Of a DNA stretch of 64,000 nucleotides, positions 25,136-33,361 are shown piece after piece; within the stretch, counting starts at the first letter, position 1, and every line of letters starts with the position of its first letter. Origin of the DNA: a virus. The stretch covers positions 112,559 through 176,558 of IMG/VR virus record IMGVR_UViG_3300036770_005754; one strand, written 5' to 3'. Under the pieces are notes generated by a model. That model saw only the letters and a list, made by a program, of their open reading frames with translations. It was not told where the DNA came from and did not search any database. A program made the translations under genes and the position numbers.

Positions 25136-27045
25136 TTGCAATACCTTTCGAAGGATTTTGAGTAACCATTGTTATTTAACTGAATATACTGCTTCTTGAT
25201 CCTATCTTCCATCGATATTGCTTTTAATTGTGACTCTATTGTTTTATTCTTATTATGATGCTCGTTCCACCCATGTACACGTGGATGCCATAAGTGTAAT
25301 AAATCAAATGTTCGTTTTTCTGACCATCGTGAAGAAGCTGATAATCTAGCGTAAAAATCGCAATCCTCACAACCATAACCCCAAAAATCTTCGTTAAACC
25401 CGCCGCACTTCCAGTAGTCGCTGACTGTGCAGGCCAATGAGCCACCTTCAAAATATCCAATTACTCTTTCGCATTGTACATCTTCGCTCACGATACCACT
25501 ACTGTTAATCAATCTCGTCGAATCCTCATTCGCATATATCACTTTACCGCCAATATGGCATGCCCCAAAATCTTCTAAGTTATTCCAGATCTCTCTTGTG
25601 TAATGTCCTTGTACTAACATATCAGCATCATGTAAGACGACTTTTGATGTCAGAGAGTTATCAACACCGAAGTTAAAAGCTAGAGACTTGTTGAATAATG
25701 GGTTTTGTATTCGTGATACTAAATGATATCCGACTGGCTCATGTGCACTCACTTCTATTCTGGATTTAATGTCTTGTTCAATGAGCAATATGTTAATGAC
25801 TGGAAATCTTTGCGCTCTAATATTATTGACCACTGAAATTATTGATTCGTTTCTCCCGGTCTCTCTAAATGGTATTATGTACGTTATATCATCCACTGCC
25901 GATCTATTAGTTGGCACAATGACTACCGGGGATCTGTTTTCAAATACTGCTTTTGCGTTTTTCAGATGTTGGTCTTTATTGTCTACGCTGGATTTTTCTG
26001 CGTGCGTTTTATAGAACTTATCTGATCCATTGACATCAAAGAAGCCTTTATCTTGCAGTCCCATCTCCCAGGCCTTTTGGGACCAATCGACGTGTTCCAT
26101 TCCGTATGTGCCATATGACTCATCGAAGTAGCCACATTTTTGTAGCATTGAGTTGGTGAATGCTAATACAGCACCATGCGGTTTTGAGTTCGATTTTCTT
26201 ACTATTGTTCCGTTTCTAGTCTCTTGTTCACCTGGTTTCGCACCATATACGCCGACTTGTGTGTATGTGAAGTGGTGCATATTAGTCCGACACATAGCAT
26301 CAGCATAATGCTTCTCCCATCCGTTTTGTAATATCTCAACATCATCATTCAGCAATATGCCATATTTAAATCTTGATAAGCATCTTAGTAATCTATTGCT
26401 GTTGCCTGCTACTCCAATTCTCGCACTGTTTTTGATCACTGTGAAGTTATTTGTGACACTATCTAGATATTTGAGTAATTCGCTGTCTGTGCTGCAATCG
26501 TCGCTAATGAAGATTGTTGTCTTACGTAAATCGGTATATCTTATTATTGAATCTACAAGCCTTTTTAGAGAGTCACGTCTATTGTACGATAATATGCCGA
26601 CTCCTATGTTGTTGCTGATCGGATAATGGTTATTCTCTAAGTTCGACTGTAATAGCTCTGTTGCGTTCGTCTGTAGCTTTCTGCCGACTATTTTTCCGAC
26701 TTTGTTGTTTGACGTGGTTAGCCGTTGTTGTGATATTTTCTTGGCTTTAATTATTTCTTGCCTTATTTTCCTACGTTCGACGCTATTTTCTTCTGCTGGA
26801 GGTTTTTGTGGTACTTGTTCTTGTCTTTTTTGTATTATACGATGCTGCTTGAGTGGGATATTTCGCGGTAATGGTTGCTGTACCTGTTGAGATGATTGGT
26901 TGGCTAACTTGATAAAACCTCTCGACTTATAACGATCAAAATATTCTGGTAATACGACTTTTGAGTGAGGTTTTACTCTAATTACTATTCCATCCGGGCC
27001 TGTTAGATGGACTATGAAGCTGTTTGGGTTGATATATTCTGGCAT
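25132..27045 (-). CDS. Bifunctional glycosyltransferase with N-terminal phage module
   Basis: A 637-residue protein of three parts. Residues 1-45 carry the small module also found in the proteins at 2047 and 22588 (KPHSKVVLPEYFDRYKSRGFIKL). Residues about 145-370 are a GT2 domain: VGILSYNRRDSLKRLVDSI, SDDCSTDSE and GILLNDDVEIL. Residues about 385-620 are a second GT-A domain: TYIIPFRETGRNESIISVV, KVVLHDADMLVQ and FEGGSLACTVSDYWKCGGFN then GYGCEDCDFYARL, the galactosyltransferase-type (GT7-like) acceptor and metal region. Residues 45-130 are a basic low-complexity linker. Start overlaps the upstream stop (TAATG). Confidence 0.75.
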   Translation of the reverse strand: MPEYINPNSFIVHLTGPDGIVIRVKPHSKVVLPEYFDRYKSRGFIKLANQSSQQVQQPLPRNIPLKQHRIIQKRQEQVPQKPPAEENSVERRKIRQEIIKAKKISQQRLTTSNNKVGKIVGRKLQTNATELLQSNLENNHYPISNNIGVGILSYNRRDSLKRLVDSIIRYTDLRKTTIFISDDCSTDSELLKYLDSVTNNFTVIKNSARIGVAGNSNRLLRCLSRFKYGILLNDDVEILQNGWEKHYADAMCRTNMHHFTYTQVGVYGAKPGEQETRNGTIVRKSNSKPHGAVLAFTNSMLQKCGYFDESYGTYGMEHVDWSQKAWEMGLQDKGFFDVNGSDKFYKTHAEKSSVDNKDQHLKNAKAVFENRSPVVIVPTNRSAVDDITYIIPFRETGRNESIISVVNNIRAQRFPVINILLIEQDIKSRIEVSAHEPVGYHLVSRIQNPLFNKSLAFNFGVDNSLTSKVVLHDADMLVQGHYTREIWNNLEDFGACHIGGKVIYANEDSTRLINSSGIVSEDVQCERVIGYFEGGSLACTVSDYWKCGGFNEDFWGYGCEDCDFYARLSASSRWSEKRTFDLLHLWHPRVHGWNEHHNKNKTIESQLKAISMEDRIKKQYIQLNNNGYSKSFERYCK

Positions 27046-27581
27046 TATCGCTTCGCTTCAATATACATCGGCTGAAACAAATTGGCAACTGGGTCGTGGT
27101 ACAGGCGGAATCTTGTCGGTTTGAGGATTATATCACCCGAGTATGATCCAGCACCTCTAGCTATCGCGTCTATGATGCGGTCGTCGATTATTTCAGTTTT
27201 GATTACTTCCTGAACGTCGAACATTTTGCTGAAAATGTCCCTGACCATACCTGGGCTTGCCATTTTGTTATATGCAGTCTGAACGTCTACTAATGTCAAT
27301 CTGTCTGATATTGTAAAGAAGAGTTGGGCTTGCTCGATTCTTATTAACTTCATCAGATATAAGACATTTTGCAATTTACTGTCACAGAATTCTAGGGCTG
27401 TCTTTGATAATTGATTGTCAGTTGTCAGATCAATGTTGTTGCCGTTCCAATCACCGTAGAGAACTACAATTTGGTCTTTTTCTGGTTGTCTATAAACAAG
27501 GACTGATAGGCCATCATTGCCGTAGTGTCTTATAACATAGCAGAAAACATTGTTAACGTGCTGGATTAGACTATCGGGCAT
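27045..27581 (-). CDS. Hypothetical protein
   Basis: About 178 residues from the ATG at 27581. The frame is open further upstream, but that part overlaps the well-supported gene at 27613-27981, so the later start is preferred; a TTG eleven codons earlier is possible. Contents include FCYVIRHYGNDGLSVLVYRQ, QIVVLYGDWNGNNIDL and a helical region ending SPGMVRDIFSKMFDVQEVIK. No known family. It is coupled to the bifunctional glycosyltransferase downstream. Confidence 0.6.
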   Translation of the reverse strand: MPDSLIQHVNNVFCYVIRHYGNDGLSVLVYRQPEKDQIVVLYGDWNGNNIDLTTDNQLSKTALEFCDSKLQNVLYLMKLIRIEQAQLFFTISDRLTLVDVQTAYNKMASPGMVRDIFSKMFDVQEVIKTEIIDDRIIDAIARGAGSYSGDIILKPTRFRLYHDPVANLFQPMYIEAKR

Positions 27582-27612
27582 GAATTTCGGATACGGCAGA
27601 ACCTGCGGCAAT

Positions 27613-27981
27613 TTAGATATACCAGATTCCGGTGTTTGCTTGCTTGTCGTGATGTTGTATGGCGTACTTCCCGTTCTTCGCACTGCGGATTTCCGATAGT
27701 TTGATTTTGTAGGTCTCTTTTTCTTGCTCTTGGCCCGACATAACGAAAAGCAAGTATGGGACACCGGCGAAAATTATGTGCAGATCGTCAGTGTCCTTAT
27801 CATACTGTTTAATTACTCCGTGCCACGTCGATAACCAACGTGACCATATCACGTAATCACCATATTGAGGAACATACAATGCCCTAGGCCTGTAGTGAGC
27901 CAATGGCGGCAGATCAGCCTTCAGGCCTCTTAATCCTAGTGAGGCTGTGGGTGTAGATCTCATATCTGTACTCGTAACCAT
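27613..27981 (-). CDS. Hypothetical protein with beta-rich core
   Basis: A 122-residue protein. The core GDYVIWSRWLSTWHGVIKQ followed by DDLHIIFAGVPYLLF and TYKIKLSEIRSAKNG looks like a small beta-barrel (SH3-like) domain. The start at 27981 overlaps the upstream gene by 68 bases; ATG at 27963 is an alternative. Function unknown. Confidence 0.65.
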   Translation of the reverse strand: MVTSTDMRSTPTASLGLRGLKADLPPLAHYRPRALYVPQYGDYVIWSRWLSTWHGVIKQYDKDTDDLHIIFAGVPYLLFVMSGQEQEKETYKIKLSEIRSAKNGKYAIQHHDKQANTGIWYI

Positions 27982-28420
27982 CTTTGATATCCCAGGTTAT
28001 TAATGTGTTCTTTCTTGTACCACCAGTCCATTGCTTTATTAACGGATCAACCCACGTTAATCCATCTGCACTCTTTTTCATGGTAGCTGGTTTCATCAAC
28101 TTACCATTAATTTCTAAGCTCTCGACCTCATCATCTGGTGATTCTAACCGTTTCTTAATTAGATCGAGTCCCTCGATAAGAATAGACCTTCTGCTCTTAG
28201 ATTTAGTCTCTGAAGAAACCCGATATAGCACTCTATTACCATCTTCTGACTCTTCCAATAACGTCTGTATCGGAATAGATTGAGGTTTTAAATCACTATT
28301 AGGACCAAACTGAGCAACAACCGCCTGTATGTCGCTCAATGTATTAACCTGCACTGGTTTCAAAATCTCCTGACTCAACTTCTGACCTTCTCTCAGACGT
28401 GCTCGCTCCAGCGCCTCCAT
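27914..28420 (-). CDS. Hypothetical protein
   Basis: A 168-residue protein from ATG 28420 with AGGAG eight bases upstream. N-terminus is a charged helix (EALERARLREGQKLSQEIL); later parts include a helix with paired basic and acidic residues (LDLIKKRLESPDDEVESLE) and a WTGGTRKNTLITWDIKDGY strand. It overlaps genes on both sides (77 bases upstream, 68 bases downstream). No family recognised. Confidence 0.6.
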   Translation of the reverse strand: MEALERARLREGQKLSQEILKPVQVNTLSDIQAVVAQFGPNSDLKPQSIPIQTLLEESEDGNRVLYRVSSETKSKSRRSILIEGLDLIKKRLESPDDEVESLEINGKLMKPATMKKSADGLTWVDPLIKQWTGGTRKNTLITWDIKDGYEYRYEIYTHSLTRIKRPEG

Positions 28421-28835
28421 CAATCACTCTCCTATGCAAAATATCTAAATCATAGGTCTTCACACGACCTTTCCTAATCAGTTCATATACAACATGAAAA
28501 CACGTTGCTAATCTATGCGAAACAAAAGTAATTATTAACCAATTTACAATGCTGTAATTAGTAGTGCTTGCGATTACAGGGAAAGCTGAAGGAAGTATGA
28601 ACAAAGACAAGAAACCAGCCACCCAGACACTTGTACAATAACCGCAAGATATAAGCTTATCAAACCAAACCAATAGTGCTTGTAACCAGTTATCTTTTGG
28701 TGGCCCGTCTATTGGGTATATTGATTTCTTGATAAAATCTCGAAATGGTCTCATTATCTCAGACGAGGTGATAATTTCCGAAATTGCTTCAACTGCGACT
28801 GACATCAACAATATTGCGATGATTTCAGCAATCAT
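28344..28835 (-). CDS. Membrane protein with CGYC motif (DUF1360-like)
   Basis: A 163-residue protein with hydrophobic segments near residues 1-22 and 64-105, the second preceded by ISCGYCTSVWVAGF. A C-x-Y-C-[TS]-x-x-W-V-[AG] element inside a two- to three-span membrane protein is how I remember the DUF1360 family found in phages and bacteria; function unknown. The C-terminal 45 residues are polar and Ser/Glu-rich, presumably cytoplasmic. Start overlaps the upstream stop (ATGA). Confidence 0.65.
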   Translation of the reverse strand: MIAEIIAILLMSVAVEAISEIITSSEIMRPFRDFIKKSIYPIDGPPKDNWLQALLVWFDKLISCGYCTSVWVAGFLSLFILPSAFPVIASTTNYSIVNWLIITFVSHRLATCFHVVYELIRKGRVKTYDLDILHRRVIDGGAGASTSERRSEVESGDFETSAG

Positions 28836-29083
28836 TTAACTATCAGCCTGCAGTTCGGGTTGGAGCATTGGAATCTTTCTCTACCAGCAATATTTACAGT
28901 CATGATCACGTACCCACATTTAGTGCACTTCTTGCCAGAAGAGATATGCTGTCTAGAAGCAATTACTTGACGATTCTGATTACCAGTAGGTGCGGACTGT
29001 TTCCGAGCAGCACGAGATTGCCGCGGCTCTTTACGTTCTATCGTTTGTTTTCTAATCTGCCGTCTACCGCCACCGCAACACAT
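28832..29083 (-). CDS. Small zinc-ribbon protein
   Basis: An 83-residue basic protein starting at ATG 29083 (AGAGG seven bases upstream). After CCGGGRRQIRKQ come Arg/Gln-rich residues, and the C-terminal third has a zinc ribbon: C-T-K-C-G-Y, then Q-C-S-N-P-N-C. Such small basic zinc-ribbon proteins can bind nucleic acid; role here unknown. Confidence 0.7.
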   Translation of the reverse strand: MCCGGGRRQIRKQTIERKEPRQSRAARKQSAPTGNQNRQVIASRQHISSGKKCTKCGYVIMTVNIAGRERFQCSNPNCRLIVK

Positions 29084-29101
29084 ATTATTACCTCTTATCA
29101 A

Positions 29102-29262
29102 GGTGATTTGCAGGGCGAATCTTGCGGTTAGTAACCGCCCGGGGTCTCAACGGTATGACCTGTCTGAGAACTATCGCAGAGGGCCTAGGGCCCTGACTCG
29201 ATCGTTCGACTCTGATAGATGCAGAATTACCACACGAATTACAAGCCATAAACGCCTCCAAT
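29102..29262. other. Structured intergenic region
   Basis: A 160-base gap with several good stems: GCGGTT/AACCGC (29124-29129 with 29133-29138), GGTC/GACC (29143-29146 with 29157-29160), AGGGCC/GGCCCT (29180-29185 with 29189-29194) nested within CTATC...CAGAG/CTCTG...ATAG (29171-29181 with 29210-29218). It is GC-richer than its surroundings and has no convincing ORF. It could be a small RNA, a regulatory leader of the zinc-ribbon gene, or a terminator after the nuclease gene. A TTCGACT resembles a tRNA T-loop but no cloverleaf closes. Confidence 0.45.
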
Positions 29263-29973
29263 TTAATTTTGGACGAATATGGTTCGATGGTCTACCTCAC
29301 TCGCGAAATCCTTCCACCTACACATTATGCAAGGCTCCAGATTTAGTGCTTTAATAACTGGCCTCTTATTAGAGGCGGATATATTGTGCTCGACAGCACC
29401 AATCCATTTATACGCATCATATTTAATGTGTTGGAACCAACAACCACCGATATTTTCAGAGCCGGATTTCGGTCTCAATATTCCAAGCTCGAAGCACGCA
29501 GAGGGAACAGCGACCCAGTCACGACTTGGGTGTGGTTTGAAAAATAACAGTGGCCATCTTTTTTCACCGATCTTGTCAGTCAATATCTGTGCGTCATAAT
29601 TGACTTGATGCCACCACTCAGTAAATTTCGCTTTGTGTGGGTTTGCAAATAGGCCATCTAAGCTGAAGTTCTCGCCCTTTTTAGATTCTATGGCGAAAAT
29701 GACTTTTCCAGTTACTGGGATTATGTCGGCGACACCCTCGACGACAGCAACGTCATCGCCTCTACCTTCAATTCTACGCCTCCTGAACTCGACGCCGGAC
29801 CATTCCGTTAGTAAGCTTTTACAACGCCTTTCGTGATTTTTCGCGGTTGCTACGTTGCGTTTGCCCACCTTTGAAAAGGTCTCTTTTCTCTGTTTAATAA
29901 TCTTTTCTACCAACTGCTCTTTAGTTAGTAACGATAACTCTTGTCTAGTCTTTTCTGCCCAATTCTCGGTCAT
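29263..29973 (-). CDS. Putative PD-(D/E)xK-type endonuclease
   Basis: A 236-residue protein with a long basic N-terminal helix (KQLVEKIIKQRKET-like region, then NHERRCKSLLTEW) followed by GVADIIPVTGKVIFAIESKKGENFSLDGLF near residues 80-110. The D-x(10-12)-E-x-K arrangement on adjoining strands is the PD-(D/E)xK nuclease core used by Holliday junction resolvases and restriction-like enzymes. A C-terminal CIMCRWKD...VDH element could bind zinc or resemble an HNH remnant. Neighbours are the 2OG oxygenase and hypotheticals. A role in recombination intermediates or genome packaging is plausible. Confidence 0.55.
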   Translation of the reverse strand: MTENWAEKTRQELSLLTKEQLVEKIIKQRKETFSKVGKRNVATAKNHERRCKSLLTEWSGVEFRRRRIEGRGDDVAVVEGVADIIPVTGKVIFAIESKKGENFSLDGLFANPHKAKFTEWWHQVNYDAQILTDKIGEKRWPLLFFKPHPSRDWVAVPSACFELGILRPKSGSENIGGCWFQHIKYDAYKWIGAVEHNISASNKRPVIKALNLEPCIMCRWKDFASEVDHRTIFVQN

Positions 29974-30737
29974 GTGTTCTTCTCATTAAATAACCATTGA
30001 ACAAATCCTGTTCTAGCTTTGCCGTTACTTGGAGTTACGCTATGGTATGCTGGGCTCTTTTTAAAATCACATAGAAATACCCTATTATAGGTTGGGACTA
30101 TTTGATCCACCAAAACCAAATCATGCCTCGCGTTGTCTGGAAAACCGCCGCCGGGCGTTCTAGTGGATATTCTCTTAGGTGTTCCATTATAGACTAAACA
30201 ATCTAGTCTTCCATTTGGGTTATCTATTTGCGGTGAAGAAGACGAAAGCTCTTCATCGACTCGCCATAATTGAAGCAAACCACCATCGCGGGCCTTCCAG
30301 CCCTTATTAAAGTACGATATTATCACCATGTCTCTTAATACTGAGTCAGTGTGGATCCAAAAACCATCGGCATTCGGCCTGTGGTATCTCAATTTTATCT
30401 CTGTTCCGGCCGGCGATCGTAAAGGAGTGCCAGTCAGATATGCGCAATACCTATGCCATTCGTGATCAAAGAACAAATCAGCACCAAAATCATCCCTTTG
30501 GGCGAATTTAACAGCTCCATCGTAGGGTAGAACTTTACCATCTCTGACCCTGTCTTGTTCAACACTGAAACTCAGATTATGGTGTGCTTTTATTAATTCA
30601 TTCAATTTGTTCTCATTAAAGAAATTATCTAGGACAGCGTATTTTATGATCGGTTTGGCCTCTATGGATTCTTTGATATCGCGAACAGTTCTGTCTGCCA
30701 AGTATATTGGATTAATCCATTCGTCTATTGCAGCCAT
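29970..30737 (-). CDS. 2-oxoglutarate/Fe(II) dioxygenase
   Basis: A 255-residue protein with the double-stranded beta-helix iron site: H-T-D at 129-131 in GFWIHTDSVLRDMVI, a distal His near 231 in SPAYHSVTPSNG, and an Arg about nine residues later in KARTGFVQW that should bind 2-oxoglutarate. DGGLLQLW is the usual Gly-rich strand. The family hydroxylates proteins, small molecules or DNA bases; here the substrate is unknown, but surrounding glycan enzymes suggest carbohydrate or cell-surface chemistry. Start lies 26 bases inside the upstream gene. Confidence 0.75.
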   Translation of the reverse strand: MAAIDEWINPIYLADRTVRDIKESIEAKPIIKYAVLDNFFNENKLNELIKAHHNLSFSVEQDRVRDGKVLPYDGAVKFAQRDDFGADLFFDHEWHRYCAYLTGTPLRSPAGTEIKLRYHRPNADGFWIHTDSVLRDMVIISYFNKGWKARDGGLLQLWRVDEELSSSSPQIDNPNGRLDCLVYNGTPKRISTRTPGGGFPDNARHDLVLVDQIVPTYNRVFLCDFKKSPAYHSVTPSNGKARTGFVQWLFNEKNT

Positions 30738-31422
30738 CGAATTTCACCGCATCTTTCCAATTTGTAATATGAGTATCGACTTTGTCGCCAGCTGGTTTTT
30801 TACCGGTCATATAATCGAAATCTTTCACATATTCTTTTCTTGATCTCTTAACTTGCCATTCGTTAAAACCATCTGGATATCCATCATACAATTCACCATG
30901 GGCATGGCCAGCTGAGCCATGATATAGAAACATGTGAGCTATTGGTTGACCCATTTGGATTGTGAATTCACCGGGCTGATTTAGCATGTATACCAGGCCA
31001 AAGTTACCGACATTCCACCATGCTTCTATCACAGCTTCCATACATGAATACTGTAAACCTCTGAGATTTGGGATGCCTTTGATGTATACGAAATCGCCTG
31101 GGTCATCAGTAACTGGTACGAACTTCGCTTGAACTGTAAAACTACCAAACGCAGCATGATTGTCTACTTCGTAGTGCGATGAGCGTTTGATATGTTCAAT
31201 TTCTGCTCTACTATTGGTGTCACCGTTCCAGGTTACTTTAAATGTGCCGGGTGATAATATATAAAAGCCTAAGCTGTTTGCCATCGACAATGGCAGACAA
31301 TGCCTAGCGTGATTGTGGGTGGCATAATTATCCTCCCACCATTCTCGATGCCGAACGGCTGGTACTGGAACTAAATCTTTATCGAAATCGTTATGTAGAA
31401 ATACTTTAATTCGATTGCCCAT
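30712..31422 (-). CDS. DUF6065-like protein
   Basis: A 236-residue protein. ARHCLPLSMANSLGFYILSP followed by GTFKVTWNG, then FGSFTVQAKF, is what I recall for DUF6065 proteins, often beside oxygenases in biosynthetic and phage clusters. The later GLVYMLNQPGEFTIQMGQPI and AHMFLYHGS pieces look like cupin-type beta strands. Start overlaps the upstream stop (TAATG). No catalytic residues can be assigned. Confidence 0.55.
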   Translation of the reverse strand: MGNRIKVFLHNDFDKDLVPVPAVRHREWWEDNYATHNHARHCLPLSMANSLGFYILSPGTFKVTWNGDTNSRAEIEHIKRSSHYEVDNHAAFGSFTVQAKFVPVTDDPGDFVYIKGIPNLRGLQYSCMEAVIEAWWNVGNFGLVYMLNQPGEFTIQMGQPIAHMFLYHGSAGHAHGELYDGYPDGFNEWQVKRSRKEYVKDFDYMTGKKPAGDKVDTHITNWKDAVKFDGCNRRMD

Positions 31423-31700
31423 TATTGAAATCCGCCGCTCGCTGTCCTGAGATATGTTATGATTGTCGTCTGGTCCATGTACTGTAGTACGTAATTGCTT
31501 GCGGCTTCCGCTTCTATATAGGCTTTAACAGGTGGATTATTGGCTGTATTCGGAATTGCTGCATCCACCAAGACTCTGTGTTCCATCGAGGTGGATAGGT
31601 GTTGTCTTAATGTAATATTCGGATCATCTTTTTTAATTATGTTCCCAAGATGATCTACGTTAAGGACTGCGACTCTTGCGATGTGAACGCCTATGGCCAT
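31422..31700 (-). CDS. Hypothetical small protein
   Basis: A 92-residue protein with a good ribosome site (AGGAG). Sequence: VHIARVAVLNVDHLGNIIK, SMEHRVLVDAAIPNTANN and DQTTIITYLRT. Beta-strand and helix mix, no cysteines or membrane span. Coupled to the DUF6065-like gene. Confidence 0.65.
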   Translation of the reverse strand: MAIGVHIARVAVLNVDHLGNIIKKDDPNITLRQHLSTSMEHRVLVDAAIPNTANNPPVKAYIEAEAASNYVLQYMDQTTIITYLRTASGGFQ

Positions 31701-31712
31701 AATATTCTCCTA

Positions 31713-32465
31713 TTAACAGATTAAGTGATCGAATTTCAAACGCCGAAGTTCAGCTACGAGCTTGTGATAATTAGTTACTCTGTCTCTCATGGAGTCTGGG
31801 TTTTGCTTTTGAAGCTTCGTTGCGACAGTATATGTTGTACCAGTCAGCCATGGTAATATTGCCTCTACTGCTGTTATATCGTTTTTGAACTTTTCATATG
31901 TTATTCTCTTCCTGTCTAAGTCTTTTGATCGTTCCATCAAGTATCTTCGTTCATCTCTGATTCTTTTGAGGTTTTCGCGTAGCGTATCGATTGGTACGTG
32001 CACTTTAGCGGTCTTCGGCACTGAGTCCCATACTGCACATTGTCTCGTCTTCTGCACTATCAGATCTGATATATACTGCATCGCGATATTGTCTCTGAAC
32101 ACTAGCAGAACTTTGACCCCGTTGTCCTTGAGATATTCCCAAAAGTTTTCTTCTTCGTTTAAACCGATTATTTGATGGGCCATTATTTTGAATCCTGCGG
32201 CAACGTTTGCGACTTTATTGGTGCTGTTCCATGCTGCTGGTAGTGGCTTTGCGTTGAATAATGCGTCTAGTACTGATATTATATTATTTTGAATCAGGTG
32301 TTCTGGTACTAACCCACGTGATCCGCTTATTGGTTGCATGTGGTGGTTGTGAGTGGACGGGTTTATCGGCTCCACCATACATCTAACGCCTTTGCCACTG
32401 GCTATGAGAGATGATATCAGTGTTGAACCAGTGCGTGGTTGTGATAATATTACGAATTTGTTCAT
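31713..32465 (-). CDS. Sulfotransferase, Stf0-like type
   Basis: A 250-residue protein opening FVILSQPRTGSTLISSLIAS, the 5'-phosphosulfate-binding loop in the form common to Stf0-like and bacterial glycan sulfotransferases. LLVFRDNIAMQYISDLIVQK carries the 3'-phosphate-binding R-x(7)-S equivalent, altered (R...Y-I-S). A late basic helix (RVTNYHKLVAELRR) matches the C-terminal part of this group, in which N-x-x-[EQ] closes the site. It is unrelated in sequence to the sulfotransferase at 23532. Start overlaps the exonuclease gene stop (ATGA). Confidence 0.7.
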   Translation of the reverse strand: MNKFVILSQPRTGSTLISSLIASGKGVRCMVEPINPSTHNHHMQPISGSRGLVPEHLIQNNIISVLDALFNAKPLPAAWNSTNKVANVAAGFKIMAHQIIGLNEEENFWEYLKDNGVKVLLVFRDNIAMQYISDLIVQKTRQCAVWDSVPKTAKVHVPIDTLRENLKRIRDERRYLMERSKDLDRKRITYEKFKNDITAVEAILPWLTGTTYTVATKLQKQNPDSMRDRVTNYHKLVAELRRLKFDHLIC

Positions 32466-33295
32466 TTTAGATGCTCGAACGGTGGTATTAGATCGTTATA
32501 TTCTTGCATTAGTCCGTTAACTTTATGTTTTAGTATAAGCTCTCTTATATCTTTTGTGGAGAATGTCGTGCTGCTAGATAATCTCTTATGAATATACATC
32601 CTGTTCTGCAACAATTTAGGACACAATGACAGATCTATGAGTAATAGATTTCTATGAAATATGTCTGAGCCATTATTATCTAGAAATTCTTTGAGAGCAA
32701 CATGACTTTCTAATAATACTTGGCTCTTTTTGGGCCCTATACCATTGTATCCGTCGATCATGTCTGATCTGTCGCCTATTATTGCTTTTTGGACTGCCGG
32801 GTTGATCTTTGGGACTTCGACGGTTATCTTCTTACCTGGGTCGTATTGTTTCGATGATGAGAAGTAGAATGGTATCTGGATCATGTCGCTGTCTGATGAA
32901 ATTATTATCGATTCTTGTGGGTGTATCGCTGATGTTGCGGCGTATATTAAGTCGTCTGCTTCCATCTCTTTTTTCAAATATTGCCTTACGTTCATATATG
33001 TGAAGAACTCTTGCGCCACGTCTGTCAATGATTTTAGTTCTTCAGATATGTCAGATTGCTGGTTTAGCGGCCTGTTTTTATAAGTTTTAAGTATTTTGCG
33101 ACGCCATACGGTATTTCGGGGGGCGTCCCAAAATATGTGTATTGAAGATGGGTTAAATAAGTTCATCCATCTTGTCAGCTGTCTTAACAATATAGTGAAG
33201 CAATGATATTTTGATTCACTCCTATCAGATTTCATTGCCCATATTGATCGGTATATTGCGTTTCTGGCATCGATGAGTAAGTGGGTGCCGGACAT
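32462..33295 (-). CDS. 5'-3' exonuclease / flap nuclease (FEN family)
   Basis: A 277-residue protein with the whole FEN/PolI-5'-nuclease motif set: LLIDARNAIYRS (Asp9), IFWDAP and WRRKILKTYKNR (Arg/Lys arch), EMEADDLIYAA (acidic cluster 111-115), IIISSDSDMIQI (133-138) and GDRSDMIDGYNGIGPKK (174-189), the last being the helix-hairpin-helix with catalytic Asp residues. It resembles T4 RNase H in size and role: removing RNA primers and flaps during lagging-strand synthesis. The polymerase at 35209 lacks this domain, so the two functions are split. A terminator precedes it. Confidence 0.9.
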   Translation of the reverse strand: MSGTHLLIDARNAIYRSIWAMKSDRSESKYHCFTILLRQLTRWMNLFNPSSIHIFWDAPRNTVWRRKILKTYKNRPLNQQSDISEELKSLTDVAQEFFTYMNVRQYLKKEMEADDLIYAATSAIHPQESIIISSDSDMIQIPFYFSSSKQYDPGKKITVEVPKINPAVQKAIIGDRSDMIDGYNGIGPKKSQVLLESHVALKEFLDNNGSDIFHRNLLLIDLSLCPKLLQNRMYIHKRLSSSTTFSTKDIRELILKHKVNGLMQEYNDLIPPFEHLK

Positions 33296-33310
33296 TTTTT
33301 GCCTTATAAA

Positions 33311-33338
33311 GAAACGGGGCCTAAATAGGCCCCGTTCG
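33311..33338 (-). terminator. Rho-independent terminator after ssDNA-binding protein
   Basis: Perfect stem ACGGGGCCT/AGGCCCCGT (33314-33322 with 33327-33335) with a 4-base loop. In minus orientation it is followed by TTTCTTT. It lies between the abundant ssDNA-binding protein gene and the exonuclease gene. Confidence 0.75.
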
Positions 33339-33361
33339 TGGTTTATAGTTCGTTATTATGT

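Noticed and set aside
29171-29230. Possible tRNA on the plus strand (TTCGACT T-loop-like sequence)
   Set aside because: T-stem and acceptor do not pair; no D-arm or CCA. Kept only as a structured intergenic element.
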